This document shows, one piece after another, positions 46,701 through 58,063 of a stretch of 64,000 bases of DNA. Each line of letters opens with the position of its first letter. The stretch's first letter is position 1. Source of the stretch: Parietaria judaica (lineage: Eukaryota; Streptophyta; Magnoliopsida; Rosales; Urticaceae); contig OX940868.1 in the NCBI GenBank assembly GCA_954871525.1, positions 27,957,056 to 28,021,055 of the forward strand. Reading direction: 5' to 3'. Under the pieces are notes generated by a model. It was not told the DNA's origin. It made no database searches and was given only the letters and a program-made list of their open reading frames with translations. The position numbers and the translations under genes were made by a program.

Positions 46701-47967
46701 TTAATATTCTTTTTATGATATTGACGGGACTTTAACAAAAACTTGATGAATATTTATTGATAAGCAAATAGTGACATTGAAAATTTTAGCCGGAAAAAAA
46801 CATTGAGTTTATGCCTTAAAAAATAAAAAACAATAAAATAGATACAATTGTTTGTCGTCGTTTAGAATAAAGCCAAATTCGTTCCAGTGGGAACGGAAGA
46901 GTGTGATTGATGGGTCATGTTTGATTAGATTTAAAAGATATGGGGGAGTTTATTATTGGAGAAACTTGAAACTGAAAGTGTTTATTTTAAGAAAGCAAGA
47001 TCAATACAAGTTTTTTTTTCTCAAGAAATACCTGGTAAGAGAGAGAGAGACAGTTATGTATATTATGAAATTGATTCCATGCATGCCTAAACTATTAATT
47101 ATTCTGTCACGAATTCCATCTAAATAAATTATAAACTGTGACGCGCGCGTAGGTTTCAAGCGCCACAGCCACACTTATCATGACATTTTCTTCGTCCATG
47201 TCCGTGGTGGAATACTACCTCTTGAAGAGATTCCCAATCCCTTATGGTAATTCTATCTTCTCTTTCAATCTCAAACACAATTATATATAATAGAGTTAAT
47301 CAAATATATATACATATATAATCTCAAAAACAAATATAATCTTTTCGTAAAAAGAAAAAGGAAAAGACAAAAGTAGCACAAATAATCTTTCTATTACGAG
47401 TATGTGGTGGGGCAAATAGTTAATAACAATGAACCATTTGCGTCACTAAATCGTAATCCTTTGTGCCCTTCTTTTTTTTTTTTTTTTTTTTACTGAAAGA
47501 CGTATTGCTTATCATAAAGGTTATTTTTACCATTTAACTCTATAATATAGTATATGGTATATATATTTCCCGATAAATAAATGTGTAATATTTTTATTTT
47601 ATTATTTTTGCGTTTAGCTCTGTATTTCTTTGGTGTGGCCATGCTGTCTGCTATCGTGGGGCAATTCGTAGTAGGAAAGGTGATCAAGGCATTAGGAAGG
47701 GCGTCTCTGATTATCTTCATTCTGTCGTCGATGATCTTCATCAGTGCAATAACACTGGGTATATTAATTTATGTTGAAATTATTATATAATCTCTAATTT
47801 GTTTTAAAATTTGGACATTTTAATTTACTTTGGTGAGATAAATATAACATGATGCATCAATTCCTTGGTGATGATCCTGAACAGGAGGGGTTGGCATAGC
47901 ACAGACTGTTGGGAAGCTTCACCGCAAGGAGTACATGGGCTTCGAAGATATTTGCAATTACCATTAA
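42819..47967 (+). CDS. TauE/SafE (sulfite exporter) family membrane protein
   Basis: Eleven exons join in phase to about 469 residues: 42819-43037, 43798-43957, 44556-44756, 44874-44938, 45056-45139, 45251-45337, 45848-45898, 46262-46486, 47153-47246, 47618-47758 and 47885-47967. A signal peptide ([20 protein letters not shown]) is followed by two TauE-type repeats rich in Gly motifs: '[16 protein letters not shown]' near the start and '[19 protein letters not shown]' in the second half. A charged loop (exons 4-5) lies between them. The end '[15 protein letters not shown]' is typical of plant members. Bacterial relatives export sulfite, taurine or sulfoacetate; the plant proteins are largely uncharacterised. 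Introns contain (AT)n microsatellites and possible MITEs. The acceptor of exon 8 (ATTAAG at 46256-46261) is weak, so that join is the least certain. Confidence 0.88.
43585..43634. repeat. (AT)n microsatellite
   Basis: A run of TA/AT dinucleotides in intron 1 of the TauE gene. A second run at 43750-43796 abuts the splice acceptor of exon 2. Confidence 0.9.
45392..45798. mobile_element. Possible MITE in a TauE gene intron
   Basis: The ends are loosely inverted: 'TACACCCTCTATTTATA' on the left and the inverse of 'TACCCTCTATTTTCAG' on the right, around an AT-rich core. Ends and target duplication are uncertain. Confidence 0.4.
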
Positions 47968-48009
47968 TGATTTTGACAAGCTTTTCGCGGGGTTCGGACT
48001 TCGAAGTTG

Positions 48010-48135
48010 CTTAGCAAACGGAATACTAACCACGTTCTTCTTTTACTCTTTAAGCCCGGATATGTTTAAGAAGAGCTTTGTTAGATTTTCGTCTGTATCA
48101 TATTAAAAATATTCGAAACAGAAATTCATATTTTT
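48010..48135 (-). pseudogene. Stray copy of PDIL exon 6 and splice flanks
   Basis: About 125 bp just downstream of the TauE stop match the region 60110-60240, which is exon 6 of the PDI gene with its flanks, in the same orientation. Shared words include 'GAATACTAACCACG', 'TTAAGCCCG'/'TCAAGCCCG' and 'TTTTCGTCTGTA'. The copy has diverged and its frame is interrupted. It lies in the 3' region of the TauE gene, so it may be part of that mRNA's 3' UTR in antisense orientation. Confidence 0.7.
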
Positions 48136-48389
48136 TTTATTAAGCAGAGCGTAATAAATACAAAAGTAATCATATTATTGTGAAAGGAGTCTCTTAACAT
48201 AAAAAAGAAAATCAAAACAATGAATATTAATTTAAATTCTAATATATTTATGATCGAGCTCTAGAAAAAAAAAAAAAGAAAAAAAAAACAGCTAAAATAA
48301 AACTAAAGAAGATTGTAACCAGCGATTTTCAAAGGAATCACTCACTTTATGTATACTTTGAGAAGTTTATATTTTGATTAGTTTTGAAG

Positions 48390-49095
48390 ATTTTCGGCAT
48401 TGACATTCAACCAACAGAGAAGCACCAAAAATTATTTCTGTTATATGACGTTTCCCTCCTACAACATGGTTGAAATGTAAAACTGACGGCTCTTCTATGG
48501 GAACTCCGGGAGTGGCGGGAGCTGGAGGCATTTTTAGAACCTCTCGTGGATTTCCTCATTGCTCGTTCTCTTTCCATATTGAGTCCGCGTTTGCGTATGA
48601 AGCTGAAGTGATGGCTGCAGTATTTGCGGTGGAAAAGGCTATGGAATTTCATTGGGATAACTTGTGGCTTGAGTGCGATACGACATACGTCGTCCAACTT
48701 TTTCAGAAGAAAACGAGTTTGGTTCCATGGAAGTTGCGAGCTCGCTGGTCCAAATGCATCCGCTATGTGGAAATCATTAATTTCAGAGTATCTCATATCT
48801 TTCGAGAAGGAAATAGAGTAGCTGATGTATTAGCTAGTTTTGGTGCTCAAAATTTTGGTTATCATTGGTGGTCTTCTCACCCGGATTTTACTTCGTCTTT
48901 TGTAAACGATGACATTTGTTCGAGAGAGAACTTTAGGTTTAGATAGTTCTCTTTGATTTTCCTTGTAATCTTTGATATTTTCATTTATATTATCCTGAGC
49001 CCCGAATTTTACTTTGCGTTCCTTAAGTGCCAACCTAGTTGGGATTTGAGTTCGCTTAGCGAGATTTCGGGCCTTCATCTTTAACTAAAAAAAAT
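48390..49095 (+). mobile_element. 5'-truncated LINE (L1-type) with RNase H domain
   Basis: From about 48445 the frame reads 'FPPTTWLKCKTDGSSMG' and on to the stop at 48944-48946. It is the RNase H domain found at the end of plant LINE ORF2. The acidic residues are all visible: Asp in KTDGS, Glu in 'YEAEVMAAV', Asp in 'LECDTTYV' and Asp in 'GNRVADVLASF'. Upstream the frame has stops, and no reverse transcriptase is left. A 3' UTR with 'TTGGGATTTGAGTTCGCTTA' ends in an A-rich tail at about 49087-49095. It is a dead insertion. Confidence 0.75.
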
Positions 49096-49714
49096 GTTAG
49101 GGAAGTCCATATATATTCAAATTCAAAATGTTTGGCCTATTTTGTAGCTAACTCATAAACTTTTGAATATATTTTTTCTTATTTTTTTTTATAATTGTAG
49201 TGTAATAAATTATTGAAGTTATTTTGAAATAACTATTTGCACGGTAAAGATTTTTTTTTTAATTTGAAAAAATGAAATAATAGAAAATATATTTGGTAAA
49301 ATATTCTCCTCTTATCTTTAAAAAATAAAATTTTAAACACAAATAATATATAATACAACTAAATAAATAAGACATAATGCAAGTCACATACAATGATAAA
49401 AGTACATAATACTGTCATGAATAACGACTCCACATATCGTTAGCAATAGGAGAAATAATATAGAAAATGAGATGAATTATTGCAAAACACCCTAAAACCA
49501 CTTTTTTTCAATTCGTTCATTAATTTTCATAAATATTGAAGATTTTTTTTTTTCATATCTAGCTTGAATAATTTATCAAACTCTGTTTCTTTTCCATTGT
49601 TTTCACTTGAAAAGTAAAAAACATTTTTGCAATGAGCTACCGATAACAAGGCCTTGGGTACGTACTTTCAGTTTGAAGTTTCTTCCAATTAAAAGTGCTC
49701 ATTACTCGTATAAG
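49096..49714. other. AT-rich spacer between LINE and hAT
   Basis: No gene recognised. The last 8 bases (49707-49714, CGTATAAG) are the left target duplication of the hAT element. Confidence 0.4.
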
Positions 49715-50952
49715 CAGGCCCGGCCCACCTATTGGGCAATTTGGGCAGCTGCCCAAGGCCCACTCATGAGAAAGACCCACACCAAGCTTATGTTTCAGAT
49801 TAAAAAAAAAATTCAATATGCAATTAATGGTTTGGCTGCAAGGGGGTATCAGCATTTGCATAAGGCCCATCATGCTGAGTACAAGGCCCATTTGATAGAT
49901 AACGTGTATAACTTTTAACAATCAAAAGTTAAGTATTAAAAAAATATTTTAGCTTAGTCTTGTCTACTAGTGTACTATCGTCAGAGAGAGTTTCAGCAGA
50001 CCAACGATTACTATTCTTCATCATCTTCTTCCTCTCCATGGATGATAAATTGATAAGAAAGTGTGATTTTTGGGCGAATTTCTCTTGAAATCTCTTCTAT
50101 TATAGAAGATAATAAAAGTGCTGTATTTTTCAATATATTATTTTTAAATATGAAAATGAAAAACATTCTTATTTGTGAATTTTTGTGTTATAAATAGGTT
50201 CTTTATCAAACTCAAGACAAGAGTGATTCACCAACAAACAAGGAGAAGATTTGAGTTGGAGATCATACATTTTGCTTGAAGAGTGTTCTTTAAATCTTGA
50301 AGTTGTTTTAAAATACAATGGAATTTCAGATATTGATGGTTTAGATTTGTTTTGTGAATTAAAAGTTCTAAGAGAAGTTTTTCCAAAAAATGGTAGTTCA
50401 ATTGAAATACTTGATTACATACAAAAATATTGATTCATTTCCAAATGCATTTATTGCTTATAGAATATTATTAACCATTCCGGTGACGGTTGCTTCGGCC
50501 GAAAGAAGTTTTTCAAAATTGAAATTGATTAAATCTTATTTGAGGACAACTATGTTGCAAGAACGATTAAATGGATTAGCTATGTTGTCAATTGAAAATA
50601 ATCTGTTGAACAAACTTGACTATAACGATTTGATTAACAAATTTGCATCATTAAAAGCAATAAAGATACATCTTTAGAGAATAGATCGCTTTTAATTCTT
50701 TTCTATTGATCATTTTCTTTGATGTTTTCACAGGTCTCATCGGTGGATAAGAAGAGAAACAAGCTTCGTAAAAAATTGGAGAAGAAGAACGTGCTTAGAA
50801 CAAAATCAAGAAGATAAACACATTCAATGAAAAAACATGTATGTTTTCATATGTAGAATTAAGTTTATTAAATATAGAAATGTTTAAAAAATTAAAAAAG
50901 GCCTCATTTTGATTGTTCGCCCAAGGCCCTCACATTGGTCGGGCCGGGCCTG
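49715..50952. mobile_element. hAT element, 1238 bp, with perfect 8-bp target duplication
   Basis: The left end is CAGGCCCGGCCCACC and the right end is its inverse GGTCGGGCCGGGCCTG. CGTATAAG flanks both sides exactly (49707-49714, 50953-50960). The interior keeps only the end of a zinc-finger-MYM/hAT transposase at about 50280-50677. '[18 protein letters not shown]' sits in one frame, then after a one-base shift near 50430 the dimerisation domain '[20 protein letters not shown]' and '[17 protein letters not shown]' follow. The catalytic part is gone, so it is non-autonomous. Confidence 0.85.
50279..50677 (+). pseudogene. hAT transposase C-terminal remnant
   Basis: The hAT dimerisation (hATC) region of a transposase of the zinc-finger-MYM-1-like group. 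It is split by a frameshift around 50430 between 'DYIQKY' and 'IDSFPNAF'. The DDE-type catalytic core and the N-terminal zinc finger are missing, having been lost by internal deletion in the element. Confidence 0.8.
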
Positions 50953-51240
50953 CGTATAAGCATGAGTCGTCTTCAAAGAGAAATATTTCTGTTTACATCA
51001 ATTTAGCAAAAAGAAACATAAACATAACTGTTGGGTATGTTCTATAAATGATGATATATGAGAAACAAATATGAACAAAAAACAGTGGCAAATAAATTTG
51101 ATGATACTTATCGTGTAGATCCTTGGATCTTGACGAGCATCAGTTTGTCGGTTTGATCCGAAACTTGTTTGATATCATGTAAACAAAAAACGGTAAGCAA
51201 TTCCCGAGATGCGTTGGACGCTCTCCTTAAAGCTTGATTC

Positions 51241-51903
51241 TGTTGGGCCTCCTATTTGGAGGCCCAACAATGTGGGTTATTTTTGACCCATTGATCCATG
51301 TATCCGGCCCATGAAGCCTAGGTCATAAATGACTTAGATGAGATGAAGAAATAGAAGAGTGAAGGATAGAGAAAAAACAAGAGAAAGAGAAAGAGAGCAA
51401 ATTCGCGGTTTTCGCCCAGTTTCGTCGACCCTCAGGAAAATCGTCCTTGCGCACTCGTTCACCATTGGATCGTTTTGATTTTTGGAAAGAACGTTCCTAA
51501 GACATAGAGGTACGTTCTGATTGGTGGAGATGTGGTTTACATTTTTCTAGGTTGGTCTGAAGAGTGAAAACCAGAGGCTGTTTTGTGAGAACGTTTTTCA
51601 CAAATTCTTCTCTTGCTTGTTTGTTGTAATCCGAGATTGGTGTTCGATCTTGATGATGATGATGATGATGATGATGATGTATGCCTCTAGTTTTATCTAG
51701 GGAAGACTTCTTTTGTACCTCACTCTTGATTATAGTGGATTTTAAGCGGCCTACGGGTCCCGTGGTTTTTTACTCCGTTTTGGGGGTTTTTCCACGCTAA
51801 AATTGTCTCGTGTTCGTGGTTGTGTTTCGATTATTATCGCCTTCATATTTCAGCGGCTATTGGGAGATATTGAGATTCCGTTGCGTTGCGCTTTCTCCCA
51901 ACA
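51241..51903 (+). repeat. 5' LTR of Copia element
   Basis: Begins TGTTGGG and ends CCCAACA, 663 bp. Contains a run of GAT repeats at about 51650-51680 and near-identical sequence to the 3' LTR at 55865-56517. A target duplication GATTC lies at 51236-51240. Confidence 0.92.
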
Positions 51904-51906
51904 AAG

Positions 51907-51918
51907 TGGTATCAGAGC
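51907..51918 (+). other. Primer-binding site of Copia element
   Basis: TGGTATCAGAGC, three bases after the 5' LTR, is complementary to the 3' end of plant initiator Met tRNA, the normal primer for this lineage. Confidence 0.9.
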
Positions 51919-51940
51919 CGTGGTTTGATTTTGTGCGACT

Positions 51941-54900
51941 ATGGAGGCGAACACGTCACGAATGGAGAGTTTGAACGGTTCCAATTACAATGTTTGGAAA
52001 GGAAAAATGGAGGACTTGCTCTTTGTCAAGAATTTCCACTTGCCGGTTTTCTCTACCGAGAAACCCGAAGGAAAAAGTGATGAAGAATGGAATTTGTTGC
52101 ATCGACAAGTTTGTGGGTACATTCGACAATGGGTGGAGGACAATGTTCGGAACCATGTGGTTAGTGAAACTCGTGCTAACATCCTTTGGAGGAAGCTTGA
52201 GGAGCTTTATGCACAGAAGACCGGATATAACAAGATGTTCTTGCTCAAGCAAATGATAGCCTTGAAGTATCATGACGGTACGCCAATAACCGATCACTTG
52301 AATAACTTCCAAGGAATTATGAACCAAATGGCGACGATGAATCTTAGATTGGATGATGAGATTCAAGGGTTGTGGCTTCTTGGTACTTTGCCGAACTCGT
52401 GGGAGACGTTTAGGATATCGTTGTCTAATTCCGCTCCGGATGGTATTATGTCAATGGATTTGGCAAAGAGTAGCATTTTGAATGAGGATATGAGAAGAAA
52501 GTCTCAAGGCTCCTCTTCACATTCCGAGGTATTGGTTATCGAGTCGAGGGGGAGAAATCAAGCCCGGGGTTCAAATAACCGTGGTGCATCACGAGGAGCG
52601 TCGCGTGGAGGTTCAAATAGATGGGCTAATGTTGAGTGCCATCATTGTGGCTTGAAAGGCCACATTAAAAAGTATTTCCGGAAGTTGAGAAATGAAGGCA
52701 AGGGAAAGAAGATCAACCACAACAACAACGATGTCAAGAAAGAAGGTAACAATAGTGAAAATGTTGTTATTGTTGATGATTTCTTTGTCGTTTGTGATGA
52801 TTATGAAGAAAGTGTCAATTTATCTCGCGATGAGACGAGTTGGGTGGTTGATAGTGGTGCTTCTTCGCACGGGACTTCACGACGCGATATTTACTCCACT
52901 TATAAGGCCAGTGATTTTGGTATTGTCGGCATGGGTAACAAAGGATACTCAAAAGTGATTGGAATTGGAGATGTATGTGTTGAAACTAGTAATGGCACTT
53001 CTCTAGTTCTCAAAGATGTGAAGCATGTTCTGGACCTTCGGTTCAATCTCTTGTCGGTTTCAAAATTGGATGATGAAGGTTATGGCAACTCTTTCGTGGA
53101 AAACGAATGGAAGCTAAAGAAAGGTTCAATGGTGATTGCAAGAGGAAAAAGACGCTCAAATTTGTATGTCGCGCAATTTGGAAGTTCTAAATGCTACGTC
53201 AACACTTGCGAGGATGAAAGTTCTTCCGAACTATGGCACAAACGTTTGGGTCACATGAGTGAGAAAGGTTTGAGAATCTTGGTGAAGAAGAATGCACTAT
53301 TTGGAGTTTCCAACGCAAAGTTGAAGAGATGCTCGCATTGTTTGGCGGGAAAGCAAAGGCGCGTATCGTTTCGGTCTTTTGAACCAAAGAGAAAGTCACA
53401 AGTGTTAGACTTGGTACATTCCGATGTTTGTGGGCCGATGAAGACACGGTCCCTTGGCGGTGCTTATTACTTTGTGAATTTTATCGACGATTACTCTCGG
53501 AAAGTTTGGGCTTACACCTTGAAGACAAAAGATCAAGTGTTAGATACCTTCAAGTCGTTTCAAGCATCGGTTGAACGAGAAACGGGGAAAAAGCTCAAGT
53601 GTATCCGGACGGATAACGGGGGAGAATACATTGGTCCTTTCGATGAATATTGCCGAGAGCAACGTATACGTCACTAAAAGTCTCCTCCGAAGACACCGCA
53701 ATTGAATGGGTTGGCCGAAAGAATTAATAGAACTTTGGTTGAAAGAATGAGATGCTTGCTTTCTCAATCAAAGTTGCCGAAGTATTTTTGGGGCGAAGCA
53801 TTGAGTACGGTTGTACATGTGCTAAATCTCACACCTTGTGTGCCTTTGAAGTTTGATGTTCCGAGCCGTGTTTGGAGTGGTAAAGATGTCACGTACGACC
53901 ATCTTCGAGTGTTTGGGTGCATGGCGTATGTGCACGTTCCGAAGGATGAGAGGTCGAAGTTGGATGACAAGACCAAGAAATGTATATTCGTTGGTTATGG
54001 GCTCGATGAGTTTGGATATCGTTTCTTTGATCCGGTTGCAAGAAAGCTTGTTCGTAGTCGTGATGTTGTATTCATGGAAGATTACACCATTGAAGATATC
54101 GACAAAATTGAGAAAGAAGTTCCAACCTTTGAAGACGAAGAATTAGTTGATGCGGAACCAACTAATCTTGCTCCCACCCCGACCGTTGTCAAAGATGTGC
54201 AAATTGAAAATCAAGGTATGGATTTACATGTTAATCATTTAAATCCTAATGATTTTGTTGATGTTGAAAATGAGGTTAGCCATGAAGATGAAAGTGAGCA
54301 ACCTTCTAATGAGTTAAGGCGGTCCACTCGTGTTAGACATCCTTCCGTTCGATACCCCTCAAACGAATATGTCTTTCTCAACGATAACGGAGAACCCGAA
54401 AGCTTTGAAGAAGCTTTGGATGACGAAAACAAAAAGGAGTGGATGGATGCCATGGAAGATGAGATGCAATCGCTTCGTGAGAATAACACTTTTGAATTGG
54501 TGAAGTTACCAAAGGGTAAAAAGGTGTTAAAGAATCGATGGATTTATCGTGTGAAGCAAGACGAAAGCACTTTGCAAAAACGGTTCAAGGCTCGCTTGGT
54601 GGTAAAGGGCTTTAGTCAAAGAAAAGGCATTGACTTTAGCGAGATTTTTTCTCCCGTGGTGAAGATGCAATCCATTCGGGTAGTGCTTGGGCTAGCCGAT
54701 ATCCTTGATTTGGAAGTTGAGCAAATGGACGTGAAGACGGCTTTTCTTCACGGTGATTTACATGAAGAGATTTACATGGAGCAACCGGAGGGTTTTCGAG
54801 AAAATGGTAAAGAAGACTATGTTTGCAAATTGGTAAAGAGTCTTTACGGCTTGAAACAAGCACCGCGACAATGGTACAAAAAGTTTAACTCGGTGATGGT

Positions 54901-55849
54901 TAAACATGGCTACAAGATGACAAATGCCGATCATTGTGTGTTTGTGCGCAATTTCTCCGATGGTGATTTCATTATCCTTTTGCTCTATGTTAACGATATG
55001 CTTATTGTCAGAAAGAACATTGCTCGGATTGAAGAGTTGAAGAAGACTTTGAGTGAGTCTTTTGCGATGAAGGATTTGGGACAAGCAAAAAAGATCCTTG
55101 GAATTGAGATTTTTCGTCATCGAAAGGCGAGGAAGTTGTAATTGTCTCAAGAATCATACATCGAGAAAGTTCTTCGGCGTTTCAAGATGGATGAAGCAAA
55201 AGCGGTGAGCATTCCGCTTGCTTCTCATTTCAAGCTTAGCCAACAACCGGATATTGCCCACGCCGTGGGAATGGTGAGTCGTTATCTCTTAAATCATTGG
55301 GAGGCTGTGAAGTGGGTTATGAGATATCTCCGGGGGACTTCGAATTTGAGACTAGCTTTGGGATGCGAGAAGCCTACGTTAGTTGGTTATACGAAGTCGG
55401 ATCTAGCCGGAATCTTGGATGATCGAAAATCTACTTCGGGGCATATGGTGACTTTTGCCGGGGTAGCCGTGGTATGGCAATCGAAGTTGCAAAAGTGTGT
55501 TGCACTCTCTACTACCGAGGCCGAGTTCATTGCCGCCGTTGAAGCGGCGAAAGATTTGTTGTGGTTGAGGAAATTTACAATGGAGCTTGGGGTCAAACAA
55601 TAAAAATATGTCTTGTTTTGTGATAATCAAAGCGCCATTCATTTAGCGAAGAACTCCTCGTTTCACTTAAGGTCGAAGCACATTGATGTTCGTTATCATT
55701 GGATCCGTGACGCATTGGATTCTAAGTTGATGGAGCTCGAGAAGATTCACACCGATGACAATGGTTCCGATATGTTGACAAAGGTTTTGCCGAGGGGGAA
55801 GTTTGAGTTTTGTCGCTCGGTTGCCGGGTTGACATTGCCCTCCAACTAG
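51941..55849 (+). pseudogene. Copia gag-pol polyprotein with three in-frame stops
   Basis: One frame from ATG 51941 to the stop at 55847-55849. In order: gag (UBN2-type) with a CCHC-like knuckle '[16 protein letters not shown]' whose last Cys is Phe; aspartic protease ([10 protein letters not shown]); integrase HHCC zinc region and core with 'HSDVCGPM' and '[11 protein letters not shown]'; reverse transcriptase, where the YVDD catalytic box reads YVND ('LLLYVNDMLIV'); and RNase H with 'YTKSDLAGILDDRKSTSG'. The frame is cut by TAA at 53675-53677, 55139-55141 and 55601-55603, yet there is no frameshift in 3.9 kb. A short in-frame deletion also seems to lie between RT and RNase H (about 55235-55300). 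It is inactive as a source of protein. Confidence 0.9.
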
Positions 55850-55864
55850 TCGGTCGGGGGAGTT

Positions 55865-56517
55865 TGTTGGGTATCCCTCCTATTTGGAGGCCCAACAATG
55901 TGGGTTATTTTTGACCCATTGATCCTTGTACCCGGCCCATGAAGCCTATGTCATAAATGACTTAGATGAGATGAAGAAATTGAAGAGTGAAGGAGAGAGA
56001 GAAAACAAGAGAAAGAGAGAAAGAGAGCAAATTCGCGGTTTCCGCCCAGTTTCGTCGACCCTCAGGAAAATCGTCATTGCGCATTCGTTCACCGTTTATC
56101 GTCGTGATTTTTGGACAGAACGTTCCCAAGAAATAGAGGTACGTTCTGAACGGTGGAGATGTGGTTTGGTTGTTTCTAGGTCGGTCTGAAGAGTGGAAAC
56201 CAGAGGCTGTTTTGTGAGAACGTTTTTCACAAATTCTTCTCTTGCTTGTTTGTTGTAATCCGAGATTGGTGTTCAATCTTGATGATGATGATGTATGCCT
56301 CTAGTTTTATCTAGGGAAGACTTCGTTTGTACCTCATTCTTGATTATAGTGGATTTTAAGCGGCCTACGGGTCCCGTGGTTTTTTACTCCGTTTTGGGGG
56401 TTTTTCCACGCTAAAATTGTCTCATGTTTGTGGTTGTGTTTCGATTATTATCGCCTTCATATTTCAGCGGCTATTGGGAGATATTGAGATTCCGTTGCGT
56501 TGCGCTTTCTCCCAACA
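55865..56517 (+). repeat. 3' LTR of Copia element
   Basis: 653 bp, TGTTGGG to CCCAACA. It differs from the 5' LTR by scattered substitutions and a shorter GAT run (about 56280-56293). It is followed directly by the GATTC target duplication. Confidence 0.92.
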
Positions 56518-57503
56518 GATTCGCCTCATCTACGTGCTTGAGGTTCGTTAGGCGATAGCTTCCTAGGATGTAACGGGATGACCGAGAACTCCGTAGCACT
56601 TCAAAGTTCACCGGCGAACTGAACCTTGTTGAACTCCGTTACCGAAAGACTCACGACATAAAACGATGGGAAGCATGAAAATTTGAGTTTGCGGAGTGAA
56701 AAACCGGGAAGCAAACTCATAGTTTCTAGAGAGATTTTGGAAAGTGATTTCGATTGTGGTGTGTCGAAATGGGTCGAGGTCACCTCAATTTATAGATGTG
56801 GGAAGGAGACAAAGAATTAATACTCAATTAATTCTATAACGACTAGTAATAAATTGAATTTATTACCAATCAATTCTATAACGGCTAGCAATAAATTCAA
56901 TTGATTACCAATCAATTCTATAACGGCTAGCAATAAAAATTGCAATTAATACGTAACGTAATAAATTGAATTCAATATTCATAACGGTCATAATCAATAT
57001 AGCCGTTTTACGTAACGTTTTAACGTCGGAACAAATCTCGGTAAGTGGATAGACCGTTCGTCTCGAGTGTTCGACATTTCGACCCGCTCGACGCTATCTC
57101 AATTTTATTTAACTGCAATTATTTCCAACAAAAATTTCGTTCCATGGAAGCAAATTTAATTTCTAGTAAAGTTTGATTGCCGAGCAACATAATTTGGAAA
57201 ATGTGTCTGAAAGGATGTTAATATCATGAGTTCCAAATCCGGAACACTCAAATATAGTAGTCTCACTCGCGTAACACTAGGCAGGCAAAAGTTTCGAAAA
57301 ACCAAAGGTCTTGCCTTGATTTGCAAAATTAGAAATATGTCGGGTACAAAGAAGTATTTTGTGGTACTTAGCCAAAAGATGGAATTTGGAGTATAAGAAT
57401 CACATATATATTTAGGTTAAGCAACAAATGGAGTAATAGAAAGCTGAGAATTTCACATCTTGATGAAGCTTGCTATATGAGTAATTCTTGAATATTGTTG
57501 CAG
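56518..57503. other. Spacer between Copia and the HINT4-like gene
   Basis: Contains a repeated block 'CAATCAATTCTATAACGGCTA' type (units cut to 'TCTATAACGGCTAG', near 56830-56935, three times). No first exon for the HINT4-like gene was found here. Confidence 0.45.
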
Positions 57504-58045
57504 GCATTACCTGGTAATACCGAAGGCGCATATCCCGACTGTTAGAGATCTTCAGAAGACAGAGGAAGACTACTCTCTGGGTAAGCAAATTCAGTTGAAC
57601 CTCTCTGATTGATTTCGGTTCCGATGATTTCATTTTGTTTGATTCAGTTAATCACATGCTACAAGTTGGGCAAATGCTATTACATCGAGACGCGCCTCAA
57701 TCTCAATTTCGGTACTGCCATTTTCTGATTATATGTCATTTGAGCGGATCAGATTGACGGAGTTAGTTCGTTGTGGTGACAGGTTCGGGTTTCATCAGCC
57801 TCCTATGAACAGCGTCAACCATTTACACCTTCACTGCTTCGCGCTGCCTTACACACCAAGGTTAGTTGTTTGTCTTTCTGTTCCACAGATCTTATATTAT
57901 ATGGCTTTTCTCATGAGAACTTCTGGTGTTATGAAATAGATGGAAATGTATCAAGTATCTGTCTCTGGGATCGATCGGGTTTATCGAAGCCGACAAGCTA
58001 TTAGCGAAGATCAAGCCGTTACCACCAATGATTTCAAAAGTGTAA
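57504..58045 (+). pseudogene. HINT4: HINT4-like histidine-triad protein, 5'-truncated
   Basis: Plant HINT4 relatives are HIT-superfamily enzymes acting on adenosine 5'-phosphosulfate (adenylylsulfatase). Four exons are visible: 57504-57579 ('HYLVIPKAHIPTVRDLQ'), 57648-57711, 57783-57860 ('FHQPPMNSVNHLHLHCFAL', containing the HxHxH triad) and 57940-58045, ending at TAA. The N-terminal exon with 'FC.I' and the Asp-containing lead is not in the upstream spacer; three transposons lie further left. At the first splice junction the donor follows CTCTCTG directly. Joining to the next exon gives CTG-TTA and breaks the frame, as if one G had been lost at 57579-57580. So it is probably a dead gene; a missed upstream exon cannot be excluded. 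Confidence 0.75.
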
Positions 58046-58063
58046 TTCTTATTAAAACAATAT

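Larger units (their letters stand above)
51241..56517 (+). mobile_element. Ty1/Copia LTR retrotransposon (Tork/TNT1-type), complete outline
   Basis: A 5.3-kb element. Two highly similar LTRs are flanked by a perfect 5-bp duplication (GATTC at 51236-51240 and 56518-56522). A primer-binding site complementary to initiator Met tRNA lies at 51907-51918, and a purine-rich tract (GGTCGGGGGAG) just before the 3' LTR. The single gag-pol frame between them has the Copia order protease, integrase, reverse transcriptase, RNase H. High LTR similarity and uninterrupted phase argue for a recent insertion, but coding damage (see the gag-pol entry) means this copy cannot move alone. Confidence 0.93.
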
